Assembly (NCBI RefSeq): GCF_000712595.1
Contig: NZ_JOTN01000002.1
Coordinates: 1-64,000, forward strand
Direction of reading: 5' to 3'
DNA: 64,000 nt
Source of the DNA: Bacillus manliponensis
Lineage (GTDB): Bacteria; Bacillota; Bacilli; Bacillales; Bacillaceae_G
The notes under the pieces were generated by a model. That model did no database searches. It saw nothing but the letters and a program-made list of their open reading frames with translations, and was not told the origin of the DNA. Below, one piece after another: positions 19,107-28,787 of the stretch. The first letter of the stretch is position 1; every line of letters begins with the position of its first letter. The position numbers and the translations under genes are program-made.

Positions 19107-20323
19107 TATAAATGATAAAATCCATACTTCACTGCACGCTCACGTATTTGTTGGCGACTCCCACTTAATACAAGTGGGAAAACTTTTGTTTCCACACCTT
19201 CTATTGCCAGTCCAATATAAACCGTCCCAGCATCCTTCCCTTCCGAAGGTCCGGGCCCTGCTACGCCTGTAAAACTTATACCAATATGTGAGCCCATTAG
19301 CTTTCTTACATTTTCAGCAAGAACAACGGCACATTCTTCACTAACAGCACCATTTGATTGTAATAACTCTTTTGATACGTTCAGAATGCGTTCTTTTATA
19401 TCATTGCTATAACAGATGATTCCACCGTTAAATATAGAGGAAACACCGTTATTCTCTACAATTTGATTTCCAAACAAGCCGCCAGTTAAGCTTTCTGCAC
19501 AAGAAAGAGTTATATTCTTTTGTTTCAATAACGTAATGACTTTATGATGAAGGAACTCTTGATTATATCCATAGAAAAATTGACCTACCCTTTGTAAAAC
19601 CAATCCTTCTACTTCATTAATAAGTTTCTCTGCTTCTTTCTCATCATTATGCCGAGCCGTTAAACGAAGTGTCACTTCTCCTTCCGATGCAAGCGGTGCA
19701 ATCGTTGGATTTGTTTGGTTATCAATAATATCTTGAAGTTTATCTTCCAATTGTGATTCTCCAATTCCAAAAAAGCGAAGAACACGTGAATACAAGTTTT
19801 CCCCAGTTGTTACATTACGTAAAAATGGCTCAACGTACTGTATATACATCGGATTCATTTCTTTTGGCGGTCCTGGTAGTAAAATGTACACTTTTTCATT
19901 TTTACATAACCCCATCCCAGGCGCCATACCGTGATCATTTGTAAATACAGTAGATCCATTTAACACAAGTGCTTGTTTCTTATTATTTTCTGTAAACTCA
20001 CGACCTGTTTTTTGAAAATAATTAGCAATTGAAGCGAGCGCAGCTTCATCATATGTCAATTCTTCACCGAGAGATCGCGCAATTGTTTCTTTTGTTAAAT
20101 CATCTTTCGTTGGCCCTAATCCACCTGTAAAGATTAAAATATCAGCTCGTTTTTCAGCAATTTCAATCGCTTGCTGTAAACGATGGTTGTTGTCACCTAC
20201 AACCGTATGATAGTACACGTGAATTCCGATTTCAGCTAACTTCTCTGATAAAAATTTCGCATTTGTATTTGTAATCTGTCCAAGCAAAAGTTCTGTACCA
20301 ACCGCAATAATTTCTGCATTCAT
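19085..20323 (-). CDS. cinA: CinA family protein (competence/damage-inducible)
   Basis: CinA combines an N-terminal MoaB/Mog-like domain, which in characterised family members has ADP-ribose/NAD pyrophosphatase activity, with a C-terminal NMN deamidase-like domain. I set the start at ATG 20323 ([16 protein letters not shown]), with GGGGGAT about nine bases upstream. The 412 residues show [15 protein letters not shown] near 72-86, [17 protein letters not shown], and in the C-terminal domain [12 protein letters not shown] and ISFTGVAGP. It lies between pgsA and recA, the conserved Bacillus order; in B. subtilis the two are co-expressed in competence. Here a recA promoter separates them. Confidence 0.95.
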   Translation of the reverse strand: MNAEIIAVGTELLLGQITNTNAKFLSEKLAEIGIHVYYHTVVGDNNHRLQQAIEIAEKRADILIFTGGLGPTKDDLTKETIARSLGEELTYDEAALASIANYFQKTGREFTENNKKQALVLNGSTVFTNDHGMAPGMGLCKNEKVYILLPGPPKEMNPMYIQYVEPFLRNVTTGENLYSRVLRFFGIGESQLEDKLQDIIDNQTNPTIAPLASEGEVTLRLTARHNDEKEAEKLINEVEGLVLQRVGQFFYGYNQEFLHHKVITLLKQKNITLSCAESLTGGLFGNQIVENNGVSSIFNGGIICYSNDIKERILNVSKELLQSNGAVSEECAVVLAENVRKLMGSHIGISFTGVAGPGPSEGKDAGTVYIGLAIEGVETKVFPLVLSGSRQQIRERAVKYGFYHLYKKLEEM

Positions 20324-20344
20324 CTCCCAATCCCCCATAAGCTG

Positions 20345-20923
20345 TTATTTTGAATTTACAAAAGCAGCTCTATTTTTCCAGAAATAGTCCCATCCAGAGA
20401 CTACTGTAAAGATTAATGCAATCCAAATTGAAATATCTGCTACTGGTATATGAAGTAAGTTTAACGGTACATCATGCAGTAAATATGCAGATATGGCAAC
20501 GATTTGTGTCCACGTTTTAATTTTCCCAAGCATGTTAGCTGCAACCACTTCCCCAGTTCCAGCTAATACTAGACGTAAACCTGTAATCGCAAATTCACGA
20601 CTAATAATCACAATAACCATCCATGCTGGTACATAACTTAATTCTACTAACGTAATCAACGCAGCAGAAACAAGTAACTTATCTGCTAATGGATCTAAAA
20701 ATTTCCCAAGGTTTGTAACAAGGTTGTATTTTCTTGCATAGTGACCATCAATCCAATCTGTTGCAGATGCAACAATAAAAATAATCGCTCCCACTAAGTG
20801 CTGAATTGGTAACGTTGCATCTCCAATTGTATATGCTCCCCAATTAAAATCACCAAGCATGATGATTAAAAAGATTGGAATTAATAAGATTCTTGATATA
20901 GTAATTTTATTTGGCAAATTCAC
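20345..20923 (-). CDS. pgsA: CDP-diacylglycerol-glycerol-3-phosphate 3-phosphatidyltransferase
   Basis: PgsA makes phosphatidylglycerol phosphate, the committed step to phosphatidylglycerol, at the membrane. The start is set at GTG 20923 (reads MNLPNKITISRIL), with GGAGG seven bases upstream. The 192 residues have several membrane segments and the full CDP-alcohol phosphotransferase signature DG-x2-AR-x8-G-x3-D-x3-D in the stretch DWIDGHYARKYN to FLDPLADK (about 57-80). It lies between the rodZ-like gene and cinA. Confidence 0.97.
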   Translation of the reverse strand: MNLPNKITISRILLIPIFLIIMLGDFNWGAYTIGDATLPIQHLVGAIIFIVASATDWIDGHYARKYNLVTNLGKFLDPLADKLLVSAALITLVELSYVPAWMVIVIISREFAITGLRLVLAGTGEVVAANMLGKIKTWTQIVAISAYLLHDVPLNLLHIPVADISIWIALIFTVVSGWDYFWKNRAAFVNSK

Positions 20924-20986
20924 AGCTATTCCTCCATCATGTCCAAACAGTTTGTTCATTGAAAAAAGTCATCGAATCGATGACCA

Positions 20987-21979
20987 TTATTGCGCAGGTT
21001 GTTCCCCTAGGTTTTTAATCACCAATCGCTGATGAAATTCTTGCGTTGGCTCTAGCGGATATTCCACAACTTGCCCATTAATTTTAATTTCAACATTTGG
21101 CGTACTACCGATATTTAGACGAATTTCATTTGCTGTCCATAAATCATGAGCTTGTGTTTGGCCTTGCTTTAATGTGCCACTATACACTTCTCCGCTATCC
21201 GTTTTAATATCCACATAGCTCGTTCCGCCTGCTGTAATCTCTAACTGAAGTGCTTTGTTATTACGGACTTCTAACGTAGAGATTTTCCCTTTTGTCTCTA
21301 CAACTGCAATTTCTTCCGTTGTAGCTTGTGCTTGTGTTTCTTCTTTATCTTTTTTATCTTCTTTGTCTTTTTTATCTTTTTTATCTTCTTTATCTTCTTT
21401 GTCTTCTTTGTCTTCTTTGTCTTTTTTATCTTCTTTGTCTTTTTTCGTTTCTTCTACTTTATCTTCTTGCGCCACTTCTTCTTGTGTCACTTCTTCTTGT
21501 TTTTTATCAAGAGGTGAATCTTCCGCTTTATCTACTTTAATTTGCGTTTGTTGATTTGTTTTCACTTGCGTATCATCATTTCCAGTGAATAACTGTAACA
21601 CTATCCAAATGATGAAACCGAAAGCTAGAACCCCAAGTCCAATTAAGATTTTTGGCATATGATCTGCAATTGGTAAATTAGCCGCTTTTTTCATTGTTTC
21701 TTGTGTTTTCTGTCCCGTCGAAACTTGCGGTACATCGTGAGAAACAGATTGCGGCAAATCATGCTTGTACTCTTCTAATATTTCTTCTCCATTTAACCCA
21801 ACAGCTTCAGCGTATTGTTTAATAAAAGCACGCGTATAAAAGCTTCCTGGTAATATACTGTAGTCACCTTCTTCAATAGTCACTAAATAACGCTTTTGAA
21901 TCTTTGTCATTTCTTGTAGCTGATCGAGTGAAAGGCCTTTTGCCTCTCTTGCTTCTCTCAGTTTTTGTCCTAATTCCAT
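20987..21979 (-). CDS. ymfM: RodZ-like protein YmfM (HTH, single membrane span, DUF4115)
   Basis: A RodZ-family protein linking the MreB cytoskeleton to the membrane. Residues 2-65 are an Xre-type helix-turn-helix (ELGQKLREAREAKGLSLDQL). One transmembrane segment lies at about 110-131 (ILIGLGVLAFGFIIWIVLQL). Residues 235-325 are the extracellular DUF4115 domain. Between them is a tract of about 37 residues made only of Lys, Asp and Glu (21341-21450), a tandem hexanucleotide-like repeat. Starts GTG 21982 and ATG 21979 are both possible after GAGGTG; I take ATG. pgsA follows in the same direction. Confidence 0.9.
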   Translation of the reverse strand: MELGQKLREAREAKGLSLDQLQEMTKIQKRYLVTIEEGDYSILPGSFYTRAFIKQYAEAVGLNGEEILEEYKHDLPQSVSHDVPQVSTGQKTQETMKKAANLPIADHMPKILIGLGVLAFGFIIWIVLQLFTGNDDTQVKTNQQTQIKVDKAEDSPLDKKQEEVTQEEVAQEDKVEETKKDKEDKKDKEDKEDKEDKEDKKDKKDKEDKKDKEETQAQATTEEIAVVETKGKISTLEVRNNKALQLEITAGGTSYVDIKTDSGEVYSGTLKQGQTQAHDLWTANEIRLNIGSTPNVEIKINGQVVEYPLEPTQEFHQRLVIKNLGEQPAQ

Positions 21980-22003
21980 CACTGCTAACACCTCAATATT
22001 TCT

Positions 22004-22792
22004 TTAAAAATCAAACATAGAAAAATGATTGTCATTGCCCCGATCCATTTCGTCCACTAAATCGTATTGAATTTCTTCATCATAATCATTTCGTAATTCA
22101 ATAATATAATCAAAATCATCAAGCGTATATTCCGATTGTGTGACAAATATATCTGGGTGCTCAACAACCTTTGTTGCTGGTAATCTCATAATTTCGCGGA
22201 CAAGCTGCCAATGCTTTTCATTTGCACGTTTTGTTGAAACAATTCCGTCTAAAATAAAAATATTATCATCATTATACTCATCCTCGATTAGCTGACTTCT
22301 TACTGTTTGCTTAATTAACGTAGACGATACAAATAACCATCGTTTATTTGCACAAACACTTGCAGCTACAATGGACTCTGTTTTTCCAACACGCGGCATA
22401 CCACGAATACCAATTAGCTTATGACCATCTTTTTTCATAATTTCAGCCATAAAGTCAACCAGTAATCCTAATTCATCTCGGACAAAACGAAATGTTTTCT
22501 TATCGTCTGCATCTCGTTGTATGTATCTCCCATGACGGACAGCTAATCGATCACGAAGCTTTGGTGGACGATATTTCGTTACCGTTATATTATCCATTGT
22601 ATTTAAAATCGATTCAAGTCTAGAAATTTGTTCTTGATTCTCACACATTAACAATAGACCTCGACGAGCATTGTCTACACCGTTAATTGTCACAATATTA
22701 ATACCTAGCATACCGATTAACGAAGAAACGTCACCAAGCAAGCCAGGTCGGTTTTTATGTATTTCATATTCAAAGTACCATTCGATCATCAT
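22004..22792 (-). CDS. ymfK: YmfK, DUF3388 protein with ACT-like and P-loop regions
   Basis: A conserved Bacillus protein of unknown function, 262 residues. The first 75 residues resemble an ACT regulatory domain (YFEYEIHKNRPGLLGDVSSL, then INIVTINGVDNARRGLLLM). Residues 127-136 read GIRGMPRVGKTES, which looks like a Walker A loop, so nucleotide binding is possible. The C-terminus is very acidic. It lies between ymfJ and ymfM, as in B. subtilis. The product name is from synteny and sequence; the function is not known. Confidence 0.88.
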   Translation of the reverse strand: MMIEWYFEYEIHKNRPGLLGDVSSLIGMLGINIVTINGVDNARRGLLLMCENQEQISRLESILNTMDNITVTKYRPPKLRDRLAVRHGRYIQRDADDKKTFRFVRDELGLLVDFMAEIMKKDGHKLIGIRGMPRVGKTESIVAASVCANKRWLFVSSTLIKQTVRSQLIEDEYNDDNIFILDGIVSTKRANEKHWQLVREIMRLPATKVVEHPDIFVTQSEYTLDDFDYIIELRNDYDEEIQYDLVDEMDRGNDNHFSMFDF

Positions 22793-22895
22793 ACACCACT
22801 CCCCTGCCTACTTTACACCTACGTACTATAATATCTGATTTTATGTTATTAGGAAAGTGAAATGTCAATACAATGAATTGATTTTTACAAATTAA

Positions 22896-22928
22896 AAAAA
22901 AGAGAGGATCTATTCCTCCCTTTTTTTT
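22896..22928 (-). terminator. Terminator of ymfJ
   Basis: On the minus strand GGGAGGAA and TCCTCTC form an imperfect stem flanked by A7 and T7, immediately after the ymfJ stop. Confidence 0.7.
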
Positions 22929-23175
22929 ACTTATTTTGCACAAATTTTATCATTAAGTTTGCAATGATATGTTTCTCTTGCTCATCTGCTGTTTTCCATA
23001 GTTCAGCTAACAACTTTTCTTGGTCGTTATGCGCTTCTACTTCGTTTGCTAAATAATCACCAATACGAAACGCCATCTCAGACACAGCAGCACCATCTAA
23101 CCCCTTACCTTGTGCCTGTTCTAATCGTTCACCTAAAAAACCTTTCCACTGATCAAAATTATCTAATACTGACAT
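22927..23175 (-). CDS. ymfJ: YmfJ, DUF3243 protein
   Basis: A small conserved Bacillus protein of unknown function, 82 residues, helical and acidic. The start is set at ATG 23175 (MSVLDNFDQWKGFLGERLEQ), with GAGGTG upstream; the longest frame adds 12 residues. Homologues sit between ymfI and ymfK in B. subtilis, as here. No catalytic motif is visible. Confidence 0.88.
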   Translation of the reverse strand: MSVLDNFDQWKGFLGERLEQAQGKGLDGAAVSEMAFRIGDYLANEVEAHNDQEKLLAELWKTADEQEKHIIANLMIKFVQNK

Positions 23176-23275
23176 TGCTTTACACCTCGCTATAAGTAAT
23201 GGAATCATCATTACTATTTACCGTTTTACATTGTTTTATGTATCAACTTCAAACGCCCCATTACTTTTTCATATA

Positions 23276-23989
23276 CTAGCAATGCCAACCACCGTTCACT
23301 CCGATAACTTGCCCCGTTATATAAGATGATGCTTGTGAAACTAAAAACGACACTGTATTTGCTACTTCTTCTGATGTGCCTAATCTTCCGACTGGAATTT
23401 CTTCAGCTATATTTTGTTTGTCCTCTTCTGAAAACACATGAAGCATCTCTGTTTCAATCGCTCCAGGAGCAATTGCATTTACACGTACCCCACTTAAAGC
23501 AACCTCTTTAGCGAGCGCCTTTACATAAGAGTTTTGTGCCCCTTTAACCATTGAATACAGTACCTCGCAAGAAGCTCCAATTTGTCCCCATATAGAAGAG
23601 ATAACAATAATGTTCCCTTCACGTTTTCGAATCATTTCCGGAAGTGCAAAAGAAACAACTTGATATAAGCTTTTCACTTGCAAATTCATCATTCCATTTA
23701 ACTGCTCATCTGTTACATCTGTAACTAAGCCAAATATACTCTTTCCAGCAGCATAAACGATAACATCAATTGGATGATGAATTTTCTCCCAAAGCGCCTT
23801 TGCGCCTTCTTCACTCGATAAATCTGCTTGAATAGGGATAATATTCCCTAACTGCTCTTGCAAAAGTAACGTACCATTTTTATTTTTGTAATAATGGACA
23901 TATACTGTATATCCGTCGTTCACCAACCGCTTTACAGTAGCGGAACCAATGCCACCGCTTCCTCCTGTAACCAATGCATACTTCTTCAT
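23276..23989 (-). CDS. ymfI: Elongation factor P 5-aminopentanone reductase YmfI (SDR)
   Basis: A short-chain dehydrogenase/reductase. In B. subtilis YmfI reduces the 5-aminopentanone group on Lys32 of elongation factor P to 5-aminopentanol, a modification needed for normal swarming. The 237 residues have the NAD(P) motif TGGSGGIGSA at 8-17, the NNAG-equivalent YAAG near 84, the catalytic Ser in VISSIWGQ and Y-x3-K in LYSMVKGAQ near 149-157, and SYITGQVIGVNGG at the end. SDRs are hard to tell apart by motif alone; the assignment leans on its place between ymfH and ymfJ. Confidence 0.9.
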   Translation of the reverse strand: MKKYALVTGGSGGIGSATVKRLVNDGYTVYVHYYKNKNGTLLLQEQLGNIIPIQADLSSEEGAKALWEKIHHPIDVIVYAAGKSIFGLVTDVTDEQLNGMMNLQVKSLYQVVSFALPEMIRKREGNIIVISSIWGQIGASCEVLYSMVKGAQNSYVKALAKEVALSGVRVNAIAPGAIETEMLHVFSEEDKQNIAEEIPVGRLGTSEEVANTVSFLVSQASSYITGQVIGVNGGWHC

Positions 23990-24010
23990 GGAATTCCTCT
24001 CTTTAATACA

Positions 24011-25297
24011 TTATTTCTTTGGCAATACTTGACACACTGTAATGCGCTCTTCATGTAATATACTCTGCGCTACCGCTTGTAAATCTTTTACTGATAGCCC
24101 TTCTAAAATAGATAATGCATCGAACAAACTTGAGCCGTTAAATGCATAACGTGTAAACTGGTTTGCAATATATTCTGGAGAATTTAACGAACGTAAAAAC
24201 CCTCCAATTTTCTTTTTCTTTACCCGCTCTAATGATTCTGCACATAACCCATCATAGTTCGTTTCCAGTAGAATTTGTTTTAAACGTTCAGCTAGCTCAT
24301 CAGGCTGTTTCGTGTCACCACCAACAACCGCAAAACCAAAAGTATTCTCTTCTGTATAATCATACGAAAACGTGTCATCAATAAGCCCCTCATTATACAA
24401 GTTCTCATAATGGGTAGAACTTTTTCCAAATAAATAATCTAGCAGAAGTGTAAAAGCTATTTCTTGCTTTAGTAATTCTTCGCCTTCTCCTTTTAGATCA
24501 CACGTTTTTACACCTAGTAAACATTTTGGCGTTTGCACTGGCATATGAATTACTTTCTTTTTCTCATTTACTTCATTCGGCTCTTCTTCAATAGACCGAA
24601 CAATTTCAAGTTGGTCTGTGTAACTTTTCTTCCCTTGATTTTCACGAATCAATGTCATCGTAGCTTCTGGGTCAACTGGACCAACAACAAAGAATAACAT
24701 ATTGCTCGGATGATAAAATGTATTGTAGCATTCATATAATAGATCTTTCGTAATTGGGCTAATGGATTCAATAGTCCCAGCGATGTCAATTTTCACAGGA
24801 TGGTTCACATATAAGCTATCAATCAGACCAAAGTATAAACGCCAATCTGGATTATCTTGATACATTTGAATCTCTTGTCCGATAATCCCTTTTTCCTTCT
24901 CTACTGTTTTCTCTGAAAAGTATGGCTCTTGCACGAAATTTAATAACGTTTCTAAATTTGTTTCCACATTTGATGTACATGAAAATAAATATGCTGTTCG
25001 TGTGAAAGAAGTGAACGCATTTGAAGACGCACCTTGCTTGCTAAACAACTGAAATGCATCATGGTCTTCTTTTTCAAACAATTTATGCTCTAAAAAGTGA
25101 GCAATTCCATCTGGAACTCTAAGCATCTCTTCTTTTTGAAGGGGCACAAACGTATTATCAATCGAGCCATATTTTGTTGTAAACGTTGCATATGTCTTAT
25201 TAAAACCTTGCTTCGGTAAAATATATACCTCTAAACCATTTGAAAGCTTTTCATAATATAACGTTTCTTTCAACTGATCGTATACGATTTTTTCCAT
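24011..25297 (-). CDS. ymfH: YmfH, M16 family zinc peptidase (active-type subunit)
   Basis: An M16 (pitrilysin) protease. I set the start at ATG 25297 (MEKIVYDQLKETLYYEKLSN), with GGAGG eight bases upstream; it begins one base after the ymfF stop. The 428 residues contain the inverted zinc motif HFLEH (near 69-73) and the downstream Glu region (EKEKGIIGQEIQMYQDNPDW), so the active site looks complete. The partner ymfF lacks these residues. The pair probably makes a two-subunit processing peptidase. Its substrate is not known from the sequence. Confidence 0.92.
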   Translation of the reverse strand: MEKIVYDQLKETLYYEKLSNGLEVYILPKQGFNKTYATFTTKYGSIDNTFVPLQKEEMLRVPDGIAHFLEHKLFEKEDHDAFQLFSKQGASSNAFTSFTRTAYLFSCTSNVETNLETLLNFVQEPYFSEKTVEKEKGIIGQEIQMYQDNPDWRLYFGLIDSLYVNHPVKIDIAGTIESISPITKDLLYECYNTFYHPSNMLFFVVGPVDPEATMTLIRENQGKKSYTDQLEIVRSIEEEPNEVNEKKKVIHMPVQTPKCLLGVKTCDLKGEGEELLKQEIAFTLLLDYLFGKSSTHYENLYNEGLIDDTFSYDYTEENTFGFAVVGGDTKQPDELAERLKQILLETNYDGLCAESLERVKKKKIGGFLRSLNSPEYIANQFTRYAFNGSSLFDALSILEGLSVKDLQAVAQSILHEERITVCQVLPKK

Positions 25298-25298
25298 C

Positions 25299-26573
25299 TT
25301 AAGCTCCCTCCGTTCCATGTAAGAAGTAAATGGTATCTAATTCAATATGATTCGCAACTTTTATAACTTCTTCTTTCGTAACCGAATCTACTTTTGTCAC
25401 CCATTCCTCCACCGGACGGTCATATCCTGCTACAACTCCATGATATAATAGTTCCATTAAACCACGTGGTGTATCAATCGTCTCTAAAATTTGATTTTTA
25501 ATCATACTTTTCGTTTGACTCATGTCATCTTCTGAAAATTCACCATCTTGCATCGCTTTCATTTGCTCCTTAATAATGGTAACTGCTTTTTCATAATTTT
25601 TCGCTTCAATACCCGACATAACAAAAAGCAAACCTTTATGACTTTCATAGCGCGATGCCGCATAGTACGCTAAACTATTTTTCTCACGTACATTTACAAA
25701 TAATTTCGAATGTGAAAACCCACCAAATAAACCATTAAACAACTGTAAAGCAAAGTAATCTTCATCGCGATATGTAATATATGTACGATAACCAATATTT
25801 AATTTACTTTGCTTTAACTCTTGTTTTTCCACAATCTCTTGTTCTTTTTCACTTCTTTTATGAAGCAGTACCTTTTTTTCTCTCGGCTGACGCGGTGAAA
25901 TTGAAAAATATTGACGCACAAGATCCGCAGTATTTTCAGCTACATCCCCAATAATATAAAGGTCCATTTCATCTTCAGCTAATACTCGCTTATAACACGC
26001 ATATAAAGAATCCTTCGTTATAGATGAAACCTTCTCTTTTTGGCCGTTTGCACTAAAGCGATATGCCTCTACTTTACACATTTCTTCAATTAACCGTTCA
26101 TTCGCATAACGCATTTTATCATCAAGTGTCGCTTCAATTCGCTGCACAAGCGCACGCTTTTCACTTTCAACAATAGATTGTAAAAACGCTTCGCCTTCTG
26201 CAGCTGGCTGTAACAAAACTTTCGCTAACATTGCCAGTGCCTTTTCAAAAAGTGGTGTACTATCTTGTAAATATACTTCATTGGCAACATCCATATAAAG
26301 GGAGATAACATGCTCTTCTCCCTTTTTACTCACATCTACAACAAGAGAAGCACCATATAGCTCTTCTAAATATTGACGTACTTTAAGGACAGATGGATGT
26401 TCCTTCGTTGCACTTTGTAAAACATATGGCAATAAAGCACGCTCTGTTACTGTTTCTTCACATAAAGGTGCCTTTAAGCGTAATACAAGCGTATTTGTTT
26501 TATATTTTGTCGTTGGAATAATATGTACTCGTAAACCACCCAACTCATGTGTATGTTGTTTCATAAGTTCCAT
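25299..26573 (-). CDS. ymfF: YmfF, M16 family peptidase-like protein without zinc motif
   Basis: A 424-residue M16-fold protein. AAGGAGG lies seven bases before the ATG at 26573. Where active members carry HxxEH, this one reads LLPYVLQSATKEH, so the metal ligands are absent and it is probably the non-catalytic partner of YmfH. The second half keeps the substrate-side signature of the family (FGGFSHSKLFVNVREKNSLAYYA). It is immediately upstream of ymfH, with a one-base gap. In B. subtilis the pair lies at the same place. Confidence 0.9.
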   Translation of the reverse strand: MELMKQHTHELGGLRVHIIPTTKYKTNTLVLRLKAPLCEETVTERALLPYVLQSATKEHPSVLKVRQYLEELYGASLVVDVSKKGEEHVISLYMDVANEVYLQDSTPLFEKALAMLAKVLLQPAAEGEAFLQSIVESEKRALVQRIEATLDDKMRYANERLIEEMCKVEAYRFSANGQKEKVSSITKDSLYACYKRVLAEDEMDLYIIGDVAENTADLVRQYFSISPRQPREKKVLLHKRSEKEQEIVEKQELKQSKLNIGYRTYITYRDEDYFALQLFNGLFGGFSHSKLFVNVREKNSLAYYAASRYESHKGLLFVMSGIEAKNYEKAVTIIKEQMKAMQDGEFSEDDMSQTKSMIKNQILETIDTPRGLMELLYHGVVAGYDRPVEEWVTKVDSVTKEEVIKVANHIELDTIYFLHGTEGA

Positions 26574-26688
26574 ATGTAAACCTCCTTTATCATTTCAAAA
26601 GATTCTTCTTCACTATACCGTTTTTAAAAAAGAAAATGCAACTTCTTCCATTCAATACAAAAAGCATTGAATTATAAATAGTGTATGT

Positions 26689-26721
26689 AAAAAAGCTTAC
26701 ACTAATGTGCAAGCTTTTTTT
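26689..26721 (-). terminator. Terminator of the nucleoside transporter operon
   Basis: AAAAAAGCTTGCACAT pairs with GTGTAAGCTTTTTT on the minus strand, 48 bases after the last permease gene. It is flanked by A and T runs. Confidence 0.85.
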
Positions 26722-26768
26722 AAGAGTATACTTTATAAAGAATATCCATACGAAAAACGAACTTCCTA

Positions 26769-27728
26769 TTAACGTTTTCCCTTTTCATACGGAATGCCAA
26801 GCGCTTTTGGCGCTTCTGATTTCCCAACAAATCCAACAAGCGCTAATATCGTTAACACATACGGTAAAATTGTTAAAAACACACTTGGAATTTGATCTAA
26901 ACCTGGTATTGTTCCTCCCGTAATACTAAGAGATTGTGCAAAACCGAAGAATAATGCAGCTACTAAAGCACCAAGTGGATTCCATTTTCCAAAAATCATC
27001 GCTGCTAACGCCAAGAAACCTTGTCCTGTAATTGTTGTTGCAGAAAAGTTATTTGAGATAGATGTGGCAAATACGGCACCACCAATCCCAGCAAATAACC
27101 CCGACAAACAAACAGCAATGTAACGCATTTTATATACGTTAATTCCCATTGTATCCGCTGCCATCGGATGTTCACCAACAGCACGTAAACGAAGGCCAAA
27201 TGGCGTTTTATATATTACATAAGAAACAACAAACGCTAAAATGATTGCAATATAAGATGTTACAGGTACGTTAGAAAAGAAAATCTCTCCAATAACCGGG
27301 ATGTCAGAAAGTCCTGGAATATCAATCTTTTCGATACGATATTCAATGAAATCCGTTTGACCTTTCCCAAAAATCTTTTTAATTGCAAATACAGTAAGAC
27401 CAAGTGCTAAGAAGTTAATAGCTACACCACTTACTACTTGATCGGCACGGAACGTAACAGACGCAACAGCATGAAGAAGAGCAAATATCGCTGAAGCGAA
27501 ACCTGCAATTAAAATAGCAATCCACGGCGTCATCGCTCCCCAAGTATCACCCATTAATAGTGTAACAACAATACCAATAAAAGCACCAAATAACATTAAT
27601 CCCTCTAATGCAATATTTACAACCCCAGCACGTTCACTAAACACCCCACCAAGTGCGGTAAAAATAAGTGGTGCTGACATATATAACGTTCCTGTAACAA
27701 TAATTGCGATAATATCTAGGAAGCTCAT
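26769..27728 (-). CDS. ABC transporter permease, BMP/nucleoside type (NupQ-like)
   Basis: The second inner-membrane subunit of a nucleoside importer, 319 residues with eight to ten hydrophobic segments. It belongs to the BPD_transp_2 family shown by FSERAGVVNIALEGLMLFGA near the N-terminus and LRAVGEHPMAADTMGINVYKMRYIA in the middle, the usual cytoplasmic coupling region. It starts directly after the stop of the first permease gene. By similarity to B. subtilis NupQ it should carry guanosine or related nucleosides, but the substrate is inferred. Confidence 0.92.
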   Translation of the reverse strand: MSFLDIIAIIVTGTLYMSAPLIFTALGGVFSERAGVVNIALEGLMLFGAFIGIVVTLLMGDTWGAMTPWIAILIAGFASAIFALLHAVASVTFRADQVVSGVAINFLALGLTVFAIKKIFGKGQTDFIEYRIEKIDIPGLSDIPVIGEIFFSNVPVTSYIAIILAFVVSYVIYKTPFGLRLRAVGEHPMAADTMGINVYKMRYIAVCLSGLFAGIGGAVFATSISNNFSATTITGQGFLALAAMIFGKWNPLGALVAALFFGFAQSLSITGGTIPGLDQIPSVFLTILPYVLTILALVGFVGKSEAPKALGIPYEKGKR

Positions 27729-28787
27729 TTATTTCCCCTCCTTGCTAAAACGAGAAAGCGCCCATCGTATTACGTAGCTACATGCAACAAAGAAAATGAT
27801 ACATGCAATAATGACACTAATTAGCTCGGATGGCACATTCGCATCAAAGTTCATTTGCGGCGCAGCGCTTTTTAATCCACCAAATAAAAGAGCAGCGAAT
27901 ATAATACCAAACGCATTGTTCGCACCAAGAAGAGCTACCGCGATACCATCAAATCCAATCCCTGTAAAAGAAGTTGCAGCCGTCATGTTTTGGAATGTAC
28001 CAAGACCTTCCATTGCACCCGCAATCCCTGCAAATGCCCCAGCAATTGTCATAGAAAGTACGACATTACGAGAAACTTTCATACCCGCATATTGAGAAGC
28101 ATGTCTATTAAATCCAACTGATTTTAACTCATAACCAAGCGTTGTACGCTCAAGCAAGAACCACATAATAATTGCTGCGATAATAGCTACTGCAATTCCC
28201 CAGTGTAACCTTGATCCATCTGTTATTGATGATAGCCACTCAGAAGATAAAGAAGCACTTTGCTGAATATCATGCGATTTTTCATCTCCTGCATATATAA
28301 ACTTTCTAATAACATCATATGTTACATACAAGGCGATGTAGTTCATCATAATTGTTACAATAACTTCGTTTACTTGATATTTTCCTTTTAAATAACCCGG
28401 AACAAATCCCCAAATCCCTCCAGCAATCGCCGCCACTAATATTGATAGTGGAATGTGAAGAAATGAAGGTAGAGAAACTGCATATCCAAACCATACCGAT
28501 GCAAGCCAACCAACTAACAATTGACCTTCCACCCCAATATTAAACAACCCTGTTCGAAATGCAAATGCAACAGATAATCCAGCAAGTACAAGCGGGATCA
28601 TTGTTCTTAACGTTTCTCCCATTGCATTTGGATTTCCAACCATTCCTTCCCAAAGAGCAGCATAACCAGCAATTGGATCATATCCACCTACAAGCATAAT
28701 AATGGCTCCAACAAACAAGCCAAATATAACAGATAAGACCGGTACTAGTATGTGAATTGTACGATCTGTTAAAAGCTTTTTAGCCAT
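27729..28787 (-). CDS. ABC transporter permease, BMP/nucleoside type (NupP-like)
   Basis: The first inner-membrane subunit of the importer, 352 residues with about ten hydrophobic segments. It carries TGLFNIGVEGQLLVGWLASVW and the coupling-helix region YELKSVGFNRHASQYAGMKV, both typical of BPD_transp_2 permeases in purine nucleoside systems. Its start overlaps the end of the ATPase gene by eight bases, so the two are translationally coupled. Confidence 0.92.
   Translation of the reverse strand: MAKKLLTDRTIHILVPVLSVIFGLFVGAIIMLVGGYDPIAGYAALWEGMVGNPNAMGETLRTMIPLVLAGLSVAFAFRTGLFNIGVEGQLLVGWLASVWFGYAVSLPSFLHIPLSILVAAIAGGIWGFVPGYLKGKYQVNEVIVTIMMNYIALYVTYDVIRKFIYAGDEKSHDIQQSASLSSEWLSSITDGSRLHWGIAVAIIAAIIMWFLLERTTLGYELKSVGFNRHASQYAGMKVSRNVVLSMTIAGAFAGIAGAMEGLGTFQNMTAATSFTGIGFDGIAVALLGANNAFGIIFAALLFGGLKSAAPQMNFDANVPSELISVIIACIIFFVACSYVIRWALSRFSKEGK

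Noticed and set aside
21255-21554. Plus-strand frames rich in Leu, Phe and Ser opposite the ymfM repeat
   Set aside because: They are the antisense reading of the Lys/Asp/Glu codon repeat.
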